Shown here: piece by piece, positions 50,281 through 61,055 of the stretch
Layout of the letters: each line of letters begins with the position of its first letter
Numbering within the stretch: position 1 is the first letter of the stretch
Assembly (NCBI GenBank): GCA_032209605.1
Contig: JASFXZ010000001.1
Location: 8,433,703-8,497,702, forward strand
Length of the DNA stretch: 64,000 bases
Direction of reading: 5' to 3'
Source of the DNA: Mactromeris polynyma
Lineage: Eukaryota > Mollusca > Bivalvia > Venerida > Mactridae
Program-made: the position numbers and the translations under genes
The notes under the pieces: model-generated
Databases searched by the model: none
What the model was told of the DNA's origin: nothing
Seen by the model: only the letters and a program-made list of their open reading frames with translations

Positions 50281-53200
50281 TATATTGAATATATTTCAGG
50301 AATATGACTGTGCTGTATATAGAAACGCGTACCAATCAAGTCTCACGGTTTCCAAGTCAAAATCGTGGTCTCTTTGTATGGAAAACTCGCATGTGCATTT
50401 TGCTTTATAAACAGACACTCTCTGTTGTTAATGAGACAGTCTTTATTAGTGTGTATCAAGCCGCATTTGACAGAGATGATGATGATGTTATAAACTTAAA
50501 GCAAGTGCTTATTTTTTATGCGAATTACTATCTAAATGAAGGTAAAATTCGGGCCACCAATTCTCTAAAAATACTAATGTAAAGGCTAAGTCAGATTCTA
50601 AGCATTGTGCTTAAGTCCGTTATATAACTTTGCCGAGCTTTAGTGAAACAGAAATTGAATTCGGCGTTCAATATCGGTAATTAAGAATATTTTAATTGAT
50701 TTTATACAGTTTCATTGCGGTCTCAAAATTAAGATGATTCAGTAGACTACAAAACATTGTAGTTTTCGTGAAATACTCCTAAACTAACATTCTTAAGGAC
50801 CGCGGACACAGGTTCAGGACCAGAGGACAATCGCTTCCTGACCCCAAATATCACTCATAGTCAGTAGATACCATTGACAGCTGTGGAAACGTTGTGAAAA
50901 CTTTGTGAAGTTAGTTTCATAAACAAAATACTATGCTTAGTGTCACTGTGTTATACAACAGTGTAACATTTGACTTCAGGAGCAATAAAAACATCATGAG
51001 ATACCCATAATATACCTACATTTGTATATACAAATGTATGTATATGTGCATGCTTGTATCCTGGAATTTTATTTTTTTTGCATCATTGTCATGGTGATTT
51101 TTAAGCTATTTAATAGGACCTTCCACGTTTTTTCTACAGTACTTCACTAATTCACGGCGATCGGATGACTTCATTATGGTTTCAAACATGTTCATGTACT
51201 CACTTGTTCACATCCAAACCTCTGTCAACGTCTAAATTTAAGAAACAGGGATTGAGACTGTTTGGTTATACAATACACACTGCGTGAAAGTGTCTGAATA
51301 AAAAGTTAAACAAACGGGCAGATAATTTGAACGCATAAACGTAATATGAGATGCGGGTAATAAAAAATTAAACATTTGTAATTGGTCAAGAGTAGGAAGG
51401 CAACTGGTAGATGTAAGGTACATATAGTTCCATTCTGAAACGCATTTTACTATTTTTACGCTTTTACACATTCGTGCACCCGTGTTGTGCGTAGGCCCTA
51501 TTTTATTGTGATCCTCCTTTTGCCCTGTGACATACAGTGCTGCTAGTTGTTTTCACACTAGTGCCCGTGTATCTTATTTCGCATGGTGTGTTATCAAAAT
51601 ATCTGAGAGTTGGCTCATGTATTTGCTTGCCCTAGATCTAATTATAAACTTTTTGTTGTGAGATTTCATTTAAAACATCATTTTCATTGCCATTCATTAA
51701 TTTGTTTACTTTCATGTTTTCTTGTGATTGTTGTCCTTGACATTTTGTAGTGACTTGTATGTGTTGTTGGGTATTACCATGTAGGTAAGTGTATACCCGG
51801 TTTGTGTTTAAATGTGGAGTCTTGGCTGTATAATGGTTACGTGTGAGGTGTGACATGCCGGCAAGCTAGGGATCTGTGTGGGAAGGGGGTCTTGTTTTGT
51901 GAATTAGGATTTCCCTGTCTCAGTTTGCATTATTCGTGTGTATACTTATAAAGTTATTGTAGACAAGACAAACATATGACAATAGGTATAGTTGGCGTAA
52001 AAACAAAGTATATTGTATCAAAAAATAGTTCTATAGATTTCTATGGTGGCGTCCTTGTTACACTTTTTAATTCAACGATGCAAACGATTTTATAGGTAAT
52101 GCTTGCACAAAACAGTACTGCACACTGTTAATACTCTGTCAAGAAACACCATGATTTACCCAAATCGTAAATGGGTCATGAAGCAGAAATCTCATTCATC
52201 AAAGCCGTTGTAAAACAACAGCAGCAACATGAACATATCAAACTATTATACCTTTTGGAACCCCCCCAAAAAAACAAATAGTGCTGATCCGTATTGAGAT
52301 TGCATACCTATACAAGTAGGCAGGAGGAAAAATACAGTTTGGTACGGACCAGTAAATGTAAATCTAAGTTTCTATATATTCATTTATGTGATTTAATTTT
52401 TTTTAAGAATATCATGGTGTATTGAAAACATGTTTTGACCCAACAGAATGTACGTTTTTGATATACACTCTTGGTGTAACATTACATAAAGGATTATAGT
52501 CATGATACTACATTATACATTCAACTCTTTTCAAATAAAAGAAGATTGCTAAAAATTGATATCAAATATTTGAAGATCGGTGTACTTTTGTCATTGATTT
52601 ATTTCGTGCCGGTGTGGCGCGATTCTATTGGCTAGAAATGTTTGCCTTCCAACAATGCATATTTGATTTTATTATTATAATGGCAATGTTTACTTTGATA
52701 TTGAAAAATAGACACCAGATATTTAGATTTTCTATTCAAAGCATACCTTGTACATGTTCAATATGAACTCTTCTTTATTTGAAAGTATTGACATTTTTCA
52801 AATTAATCTTTAGCACAGATTGTTGATAAATTGATTGCAACTATTTTGTCGTTCGTATGCAACATCGATATTTTATATAATTGCCGCAAACACAGTATTT
52901 ACTAAAAGTACGTGTGTATCATTTAAGTTGTGTATAAATGTAAAATGATATTGTACTAAAACGTATCTCTAAATTAGTGTCACTAAATTTTCAAAAAAAT
53001 GGGTTGAACATTAGTCATGTAATCTAACGGATTCATTTTCATAGTTATGCTATATGTCGTCGTACAATATGATCTGTTTGTTCGCAGATACGCTCGTATT
53101 TCAATAACAATAGCATTCATAGAGATGATACCTGTCTCAAACACTTTTCTGTTTAATAGAATATATCTAGACAATATCTTCAAAGAGATATTCGGTGTCT

Positions 53201-53397
53201 CTTTGTTTTACGTGACATTCCTGATGTATTGTTGCTGGATCAGGATCATCACTTTACGAACACTCCATTCTGTTTAGCATGAATATGTGTTGTTTAAATT
53301 GATATATTTGAAATATTATACGATGCCTTTCACGCAAATTCAAAACTTACAGTAATACGCCACTTTCTGTCGTACTTTGTAGAGTTTGTATCAAAAT
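50281..53397. other. Intergenic stretch, no recognised gene
   Basis: A 92-codon plus-strand ORF (50304-50582) overlaps nothing recognisable. Motifs of the dispersed GGGATCTGTGTGGGAA repeat family occur near 51868. Otherwise A+T-rich and without signals I can support. Confidence 0.55.
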
Positions 53398-53399
53398 CC

Positions 53400-53660
53400 C
53401 CACCCGATTAGCTCAGTCGGTAGAGCGCTGGGTTGTCGCATCTGATGTCTGGGTTCGATACCCGGGCGTGGAATCGTCCTTCAATGACATTTGGTCGCGG
53501 TCGACTGCACTCAAGTCTGATACATGGCGAGAAGCTGTCAGCTGCTAACGGAAGGGCAAGTTAGTACTAATTAACATTTAATTCAAGGCAAACTAGTTGG
53601 GACAACTGACTGCCAATGTGTAACTGACTAAAATGTTGAAACTGGGGTTAAACATGATAA
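53400..53660 (+). mobile_element. tRNA-derived SINE, diverged
   Basis: The head GATTAGCTCAGTCGGTAGAG (A box) and GGGTTCGATACCC (B box) are clear. The body ends with a GGGGTTAAACATGATAAAAC tail comparable to the GGCGTTAAACCCGATGAAAC end of the SINE at 15266-15540. The acceptor stem does not pair, so it is not a working tRNA gene. The ends are approximate. Confidence 0.75.
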
Positions 53661-54357
53661 AACATTGTACATTCATAGGAACCATTCGTAACTTTCAGTT
53701 ACCGCATGACCTCCGTTCATCATGATTGAATAGACTTAAACGAGTCACACATATTGTGTTTGCATGGTTGTACAATCCGCGTGTACCGCAGTTTCGTAAT
53801 TACAAAGGGAGGTAACACATTATAGAAATTGCTTATTCATTGTACTGGATTGTCGAACTTCTACTAAGGCAAATGTATTAAAATATTATTAATTTTACTG
53901 CATGAATCGAATTAAGATGTCAACAGCGTTTATTTTAGAAACGAAATGACACCGAAAATTCATGGCTTGAAAACTATATAGTTCATGGAAGCTGAGTATC
54001 AAGGGAACATGATTATGATAACATTCTGAATATAAAAAAATACTTTCGCTTGAGAATATAGTGAGAAATGCAGTCTGCTTGATAAAGCTATATATTTTGA
54101 TATGCTACTGTATGGAACTAATTTTTATCGTAACTTTGTTGCACTATTCCGAGATGTCAGACATTGTCAACTATCACATATATGGCTAATATAAATTCAG
54201 GAAAGAAATACATTTTTTGTAATTAAGTCGGCGTCAGAAAAGGTATTATAGCCGAAAATGTGGCTTGATAAATTAGTAAATTCACAAAAATCAACAAATC
54301 GTTGATAATAAACCATATATACTGGTCAAAATAGCACTACCACCATTTTGTATTTAG

Positions 54358-54480
54358 GGAATCCTCTCTATTTTATGCTAAATGATTGTGAAATGGTGAA
54401 CAGCTTACTACACTCAAAGCAACAAGAAGACGATGGATCCAGTAGATGTTTGGAGAAACTATTTGAAATAGTCCTGGCGG
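54358..54480 (+). CDS. Candidate exon of a Rab-like GTPase (tentative)
   Basis: A 123-base open block sits between a TTTTGTATTTAG acceptor and a G/GTAAGC donor. It ends with LEKLFEIVLAG, which looks like the first beta strand of a Rab-type G domain just before the P-loop, as in RASEF/CRACR2A-type large Rabs. The preceding residues are polar (HSKQQEDDGSSR). The exon carrying the P-loop (GxxxxGKS/T) was not found downstream in this window. The identification rests on a short match, so it is weak. Confidence 0.35.
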
Positions 54481-55104
54481 GTAAGCACTGTTGAGCTGTA
54501 TAAATTCACAACGTGTTGCTGAAAATATTGTGTTACATATATTATAATATCGTCATGTTATACGAACAACGAGTACCGTACTTATTCGATTCTATGGGAA
54601 TTAATCGAGGAGAGTTTAGCAGTCTTAAATAATGTTTGAATCGAGGTATCTTCCTTTACTTTGGACTTTCCATTTAAAGAACTAGCTTATCATTCGGTTA
54701 CCTCCCTTAATCAAAGATCTTACCTTGAAAGAACATGATAGTTTAGCTGTACTTTTTAATGTTCTCATCCAATTGACAATGTATACAATTTGTGCTCTTT
54801 TCAAGCCAAGGATTTGATGAACTATTGTTTCAGCAAGAAAAGAAGCCAGATGACTTCAGTATATACTTATCGTCTGCTGTTTGTTTTGTCTGAAGCACTA
54901 TATTGCTGCAGTCTTATGAAACCCTACGACCTTGTTGTGACGTTTGTATTTTTATTGAGTTTAACGCCATTTTGCCAACATATGTTTAGTTATACAAGTC
55001 GGTAAGTTTTCCTGGAAATAATCATCAACCAACACTAACTTCTACAAGCAACTGACAACTTCTCAATATGAAACAGAGGTGGTGGACAAATGACCGTTGC
55101 CAAC

Positions 55105-55200
55105 TGTCACTATAGGATAAGATCTGCCCTGACCAGGAATCGAGCCCGGATCTCCCGGTTGACAAACCAGCGCCTTACCAACAGAGTTACCTGGATTGGA
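55105..55200 (-). mobile_element. tRNA-like SINE head, minus strand
   Basis: On the minus strand CTCTGTTGGTAAGGCGCTGG (A box) is followed by GGGCTCGATTCCTGG (B box). Only the tRNA-like head is clear; the rest is not delimited. Confidence 0.6.
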
Positions 55201-55281
55201 TTCAAAATTTGTGAAACTTCAAATATAATCGAATATTCAGATTATAGGGCTTCAATTTTACCCCTAACAGTTAAGGACTAG

Positions 55282-58200
55282 AGATTCATCACGGATATTT
55301 CTAAACTGATTTATGTGTAGTCCCTCCTCGTGCAGGGCCTACGTATGCAGAATGTCCTGCTTGACCTCTGTTGTCCCTTTATACAAAAGTTGTATATATA
55401 GTGATATATAGGTTGTACAGTGAATCTTCTTCAGACCAGAAATCTCTTCAGCAACAAACTCTCTGAAACAACAAGAACAATTTTCAACATTTAGAACCAA
55501 TTTCTCCTCTGTGGAGCAAAATCTCTCAACCTCTGCAATTATTGCTTCAAAATGATGTTGCTACGGAGAGTTTGCAATTGGCATTTAAAATAATTACGGA
55601 TGATGTTGTAGAGAGGTTCTTGCTCATGATAGGGCTGCTCCAGAGATGTTATACTGTACAGATATTGTACATATGTCTACATGCAAAACAAAACCTAAGG
55701 AACAACACAAGAAAGACAATGATGTATTTGGTAGAATCTTGTTATGGTTGATCGATCACTAGGGAATCGTTGGTGAGCATAAAACGGTCTTACTAACTTA
55801 TGTATCGTCACTTAAATGTTGAGATATACGGAAAACATAATTTACTGTCTGACACATGGTGCTAATGCTTCTAAATATATTCACATTCCATGGCATAGTA
55901 TTTGTGCATACGTTTTACAAGCGGTTTACATGTTCGTGTAGCTAACACGTCTTGACGGCCTGTCACCGTGATGTGAATATACGTTTTTAAAACCACGAGC
56001 TACATATAGTTTTTTGCCTTATCATTTAACATAGATATAACATGCTCGTATGGCTGCTAATTGTATATTTTTTTCTCTTCTATGTTTTATGAATTTTACC
56101 TTTTTATTCTGTTCTAGCTCTGACCAATGGGAATGGCATGTTTCGGTTGCTGCGTCTATAGAACAAACAAATAAAAATGGTGTTTTGTGAGTGTTTTTAA
56201 AAAATCGTGACTGTGCAGGATTACCCATCTACGATGTATAGATGAATGTGTTCATGAATGATGCAACGAACCCGTCTTACAGTTCCAATCTATTCAATAA
56301 ATTAATCATAATTATATTTTAGGAAATACATGTATAGTACAGAAGACTAAGCATTGATACGTGACGATATGGTGTGTTGTCATAAAATGCTATTACTCGT
56401 GAGCATATGAACATATGTGAACATATCACTTATTATCATCGACAAGTACATGTTAAACTGGTATTATGTTTGCCCTGTAATTGGGTCAGACAGAAAAAAG
56501 GGTTTCGCATGACAAATAATATCACCAGGATTCATTAACACAATATAACAGAGTGCATTTATTATCTTATTATTATTAAATACTTAAATACATAACCTAA
56601 ACATTTTCACATTCTCACCGGACAATTTAGCCTTCAGCTCCTGAGATGGCGTTAAACAGTTTTCAAGTCATAATTATTGCAAAGAAGGTGAAACATATTC
56701 ACAGATGAACATGATGGTGTCGTATATATTGCCTGGCACAACCAAGAAAACCTGTTTTAAATAAGAATGTTATACATGTATATTACTATCTTACTTCTCA
56801 CTGTGGTAGTGAGTAGTTCTTATATAATACTATTCAAATTCGTATTGAGAAGATTCTCATGAGATATTGAAACGGTGAATACTGTTATGATGTTAGACCT
56901 CACATTTTTGTTCATATCGTAAATTTCTTGTTGAGTAAAATAAAGTCAAGTTTGAGAAACACGAAAAATCGGTCACTGGCGCTACCGAGAATCGAACCCA
57001 GGTCTAATACTTGTTTTATTTGCACTATTAAATTGTCCATTGAACTTTCATCAATAATGGGAGTGTACACCAAGTATAAAATAACTAATTTTATCAAGAC
57101 TTTTCAATAAGGGATCATTATTCATCCAATGTTTATATGATAAACTAATTATGGATTGTATAGCTGTACACTGCCTTCCCAGAAGCACCAGCTGGCATAA
57201 TTTACATACATAAAGTCAATATGTATGTAGTCAAGTTTTACAACGGTATATATTTAAATGCCTATCTCATTATCGGGATTAGTTTTAAGGGACAATTGAA
57301 TTTATTGCAAATGTTGATATTTATTTGTGACACCGTCTGTCCGGTGACCATATTTCAACACAGACATAGGGCGCTGTTATTTAATAGGTCATACATATTC
57401 TGTTGGCTCACGCCTGTTGGTATCCTATCGAGAGAAAGCCCGATTTTATCATTAAGTAGTAAATGATCGTAATAATTATTTGCGCGCCGTCATTTACGCT
57501 AAATTTGATTGAGATGGATTTTCTGCTTCGAGAATCTCGTAAACAATTTCCTCACGTATCGATCCGTTCCTAATGCGAGGAATGTATTTTACGAATTTGA
57601 TAATCGGGTTTTTACGCGGAGATTTACGGACATGACCGACTAGTAACGGAAATTGCCGATAAAATTTCCGATAACATGTTAGGATTGTACTGCACGAAGA
57701 TTTGCACACGCTATTGTTACCATCACTTTCACCCTATCGTCAGTTTAACGCCACAACACCAGACAGTCGCAACATTTATTCAATGAAATATACATAAACA
57801 TACTTCGACAATGTTGTATACTTATAGGGATATATGTTACTTTATTATTATATATGGCGCCTTTGACGTTGCCATGGAAACACGGAATCGATACTTGCAG
57901 AAGAGCAAAGCCATCACGTGAGAAAGGAGAGAGAACTAGCATCTTTTAAACAGCCACAAGGGAAACATAGAAGTACTGGATTCCATGTATTTAGTATATT
58001 TGCAATGTATATAATGTTCCAGCAACACCAGCAACACCAGGAAATAAGAGACAAGCCACACACATCACGCTGCCAATTGTCTTCCAAAATCAAAACTTTA
58101 TTCCCAATAATTCTGTCAGCTAATGGAGGGTAAGAAACAATTCTCAGAAAAGTAATATCCCTCGGCTTAAGCTAAACAATAATACAGCTATGCGACTGAA

Positions 58201-58559
58201 TAAAAATTATGCGACTCCGATATAAGACCTTCCAATTAATTCAAGTAGCCATGATTACATAGAAGTGGACATCAGGAATCCGTTCAGATATTGGGGATAG
58301 GAATTCTCGTGTAAATACGTGTAGGGCGTTCGTGTTGTATGCTCCATAACAGTAATTTTCTTCTCTAGATGTGCTGTGGAAAGTGTAGTTTAGTCGGTCT
58401 GTCTTGTGTCTGTGCTAGCGGAGAGAAATAAATGACAGGAGCATGTAACGGATATTTGAATAAAAAAGTGTCCTATGGTTTGAGGAGATCAGCTATAGAA
58501 CAGTCGTGGTATTATCGCGTGTGGTTGCTGTGTGCGCTGTTTATGGCGATCTAGATCAA
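55282..58559. other. Intergenic stretch with a SINE fragment, no recognised gene
   Basis: Contains the SINE fragment at 56938-57004, an X-box-like motif at 57868-57881 and a CACGTG at 57915-57920. Short ORFs show no domain signature. Confidence 0.55.
56938..57004 (-). mobile_element. Fragment of the same SINE as at about 21195-21309
   Basis: It shares AAATAAAGTCA(A/T)GTTTGAGA, AACACGAAAAATCGGTCACT and the B box GAATCGAACCCAGG with the copy near 21195-21265. The A box half is missing, so this is a truncated copy. Confidence 0.75.
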
Positions 58560-58830
58560 TGTACACGTGCCCTGTGATATAACCTCAATGAATTGTATGG
58601 TGCACTGAGAGGACCTTGGATTATAATTACTTGCCTTATATTTTATTCCTATAGTGCAGCGCGTGCATACACGGTTATGACCAGTTAGGATTTAAGCGAA
58701 AAACACGTGTGCACGTGTGCGGAGATGCACGCGCTTAGCACGTGCGTGTTTGGTATTCATGATTTTACGGCGGTGTTTTTCCATATTCGACCTGCCATCT
58801 ATGATGTTATGTTGTGGGAGGGGTTCCGAG
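58560..58830 (+). promoter_or_regulatory. CACGTG-rich possible promoter with a candidate first coding exon
   Basis: Four CACGTG E-boxes (58564, 58704, 58712, 58739) sit in a locally CpG-rich patch. Just downstream, two ATGs at 58801 open MMLCCGRGSE and run into GAG/GTGAGT at 58831, a good donor. CACGTG is bound by bHLH factors such as USF, MYC/MAX or MITF. No downstream exon was identified, so promoter function is an inference. Confidence 0.3.
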
Positions 58831-60150
58831 GTGAGTAATGCTATATTCATCACAATACACTTACTTCACGCATATAAATTCCAATGTTAGTTTCCTAGTT
58901 CCAGGAGCTGCATCACATCCTTCATGGTATGAATTATTTATTTGCAATATTTACCGTTTCTACATGGCTGTAAATCAATGCCCAGTTGTCATAGCGCATA
59001 ACAACCTGTTGGAGTATATCAATCATTCATGATAGATTTGACGACCGTGCGTTCAGTGAATCTCACGAATCGTTAAATTTAACGCACCACATTTTTTTCT
59101 TTTTACGTCGTCAATTGAAGTATTCGCTGTTAAACGGCTCGCTATTGAGTTATAATTGCTCAACATCCGGTAAAATGTAATTTGTTCCATGTTTAAATAA
59201 CCTTTTATCACGAAGCAGACATAACTCATTAGAGGGAATAAGCAGACAAGTTATATTTCGGATTCCAATTATCTGTCGTTCCTTATCACGTCAAATCATT
59301 ATTTCTCCTTTTATTTAAAACCGAAAGGGAATGTAGCTGTATTTAATTTAAATGATTCGGTTCAATACAATTCGCATTCTGTTGTCTAGGTGACGGCTGA
59401 GAGAAAATGGCTTGGAATTTATACATATCGTATTATACAAATTATTCCAGAATGCGTTAACGTTTTATAATTGGCTAGACACGGCTGCTTTGTGTCCGCC
59501 ACAGAAAGTTCTGGGGTTTAACACGTTTTGAAACCTTTGCGCAATAATCTTGATTGTACAAAACGGGTATTGAAATATTCTATCGCAAACAGTTACTGAT
59601 ATTCTATATCAAGTAATATATCAAGCGAGCTTAGTATTGTTTCTGTCAGAGTCAATGTCATATGACTGAACCATATGGTATAGGTTTTCTGCAAGATTTG
59701 TCGCGGTAACTTATACTGTCAAGTTCTCGATGGTAAATAGTAATGATCATGGTGTTATTACAGGAATACCAATCAATATTATGCTCATTTCATTATTATT
59801 CGTTTACAGCGCCTCACGTCTATAATTGGTTGTCAGGGTTGTTACTGTTCCGATAATATGGTAAGGCTTGACCTAAAATTGACCTGCATTTCAATATTGT
59901 CCTAGAAGTTTGTACATGTATATCGATATATATTTGCTATTATCACACTGAATGTATGGTCACAGAGCTAATGAAAACAATATGTTTAGATTAATAAGGA
60001 ACGTACGTTAGTCTTGACATATGGGGCTCGTTATTAAGTGAATTAAGCGGCAAACATACAACCAGTCTAATATTCACAAGTTTATCATGTTGTAAGCGGT
60101 TTAATATGCAGACGGTGACAAATAATATTTTTGTTTTATAAAAAAACCAG
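58831..60150. other. Intergenic stretch, nothing recognised
   Basis: A+T-rich, without a convincing exon or delimited repeat. Confidence 0.5.
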
Positions 60151-60156
60151 TTTATT
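60151..60156 (-). terminator. Candidate poly(A) signal on the minus strand
   Basis: AATAAA on the minus strand, about 420 bases downstream of the candidate terminal exon at 60577-60771. It would fit the end of that exon's 3' UTR if the exon is real. Confidence 0.3.
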
Positions 60157-60576
60157 CACCTACTGTAAATGGACAACGAGTACATCTGCATGTAGATGTT
60201 AGTATCTCTCTCTAGCGACTTTACATGCAGTTCATGGAAAATTGAGTGCCGACGATAATTGATTTGTCTGCAGGATTCTTCCAGTCTTAAACACGACAGT
60301 ATGGTTGATACATCAGACCCCTTGACGATATATTTATCACTAGACAGACTGTTACACACGGAGGACTTGATTGTTGTGTGCCCTGACTTATCTGAACCAG
60401 AATTAATAAATATCATGATGGAAATGCATCACTAGAACGTGCATAGAACATTAAAACAAACTTCACTGCAAACTGTATTCATTCTAAGCACAAATTGATT
60501 TCCAAAAGTACAAACTTTAAAACTATGCATGTTTTATGTTATTTTGTGACTCAGAATGAAACATCTGCGTATCATG

Positions 60577-60771
60577 TTACACTATAGTCTCATAATGGCG
60601 CAGGTCTTGCTTGTCAGCATTTGATACGTCATACTGGTATTGTGCATTTTGATTGTATTGCTCTCGATTACCGTTATTTATCATGTTTGCAGCCGACATA
60701 TCAGTTAGATCCGGGCCCTGAAACATGCGTACATGTTCAACTTTTCTATCGGGATGGGTGCATGCGGTCAC
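60577..60771 (-). CDS. Candidate terminal exon ending in a PDZ-ligand-like tail
   Basis: An open minus-strand frame of about 64 codons ends LRHYETIV then TAA. It is polar and Asn/Gln/Tyr-rich (NREQYNQNAQYQYD), unlike the Phe/Ile/Lys-rich chance ORFs nearby. There is no ATG at its 5' edge; possible acceptors include CCGATAG/A near 60752. The final T-I-V fits a class I PDZ-binding motif (S/T-x-hydrophobic), usual at C-termini of receptors or channels. I do not recognise a family, and the exon may be spurious. Confidence 0.3.
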   Translation of the reverse strand: MTACTHPDRKVEHVRMFQGPDLTDMSAANMINNGNREQYNQNAQYQYDVSNADKQDLRHYETIV

Positions 60772-60866
60772 ATTGTCTTGGTTTCATCATGTCGTTTGTA
60801 TTCGTACGACATAACTTCGTCTTGCTTCATCATAATATAAATATCGCTGGTAACTCGGTATACATA

Positions 60867-61055
60867 CAGTCAAACCTGTCTGTAAAGACCACCCATGGGA
60901 ACAACAACATGTGGTCTTTGTTTACAGGTGGTCTCTATTAACAGATTAAATATCATTGAAAATGGTCTGATGGGAGATAAAATTAGTGGTCTTTGCAGAC
61001 AGGTTTTGCAATAGTGGTCTTTGTTCGCAGGTGGTCTTTAACACAGGTTTGACTG
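60867..61055. mobile_element. 189-bp Tc1/mariner-type MITE, copy 2
   Basis: The same TIR CAGTCAAACCTGT and TA target sites as copy 1 at 50090-50280. By eye the two differ by about six substitutions and one 2-base indel. Confidence 0.9.

Noticed and set aside
53400..53475. Genuine tRNA gene
   Set aside because: A and B boxes are present but the acceptor stem does not pair, and a SINE-like body follows.
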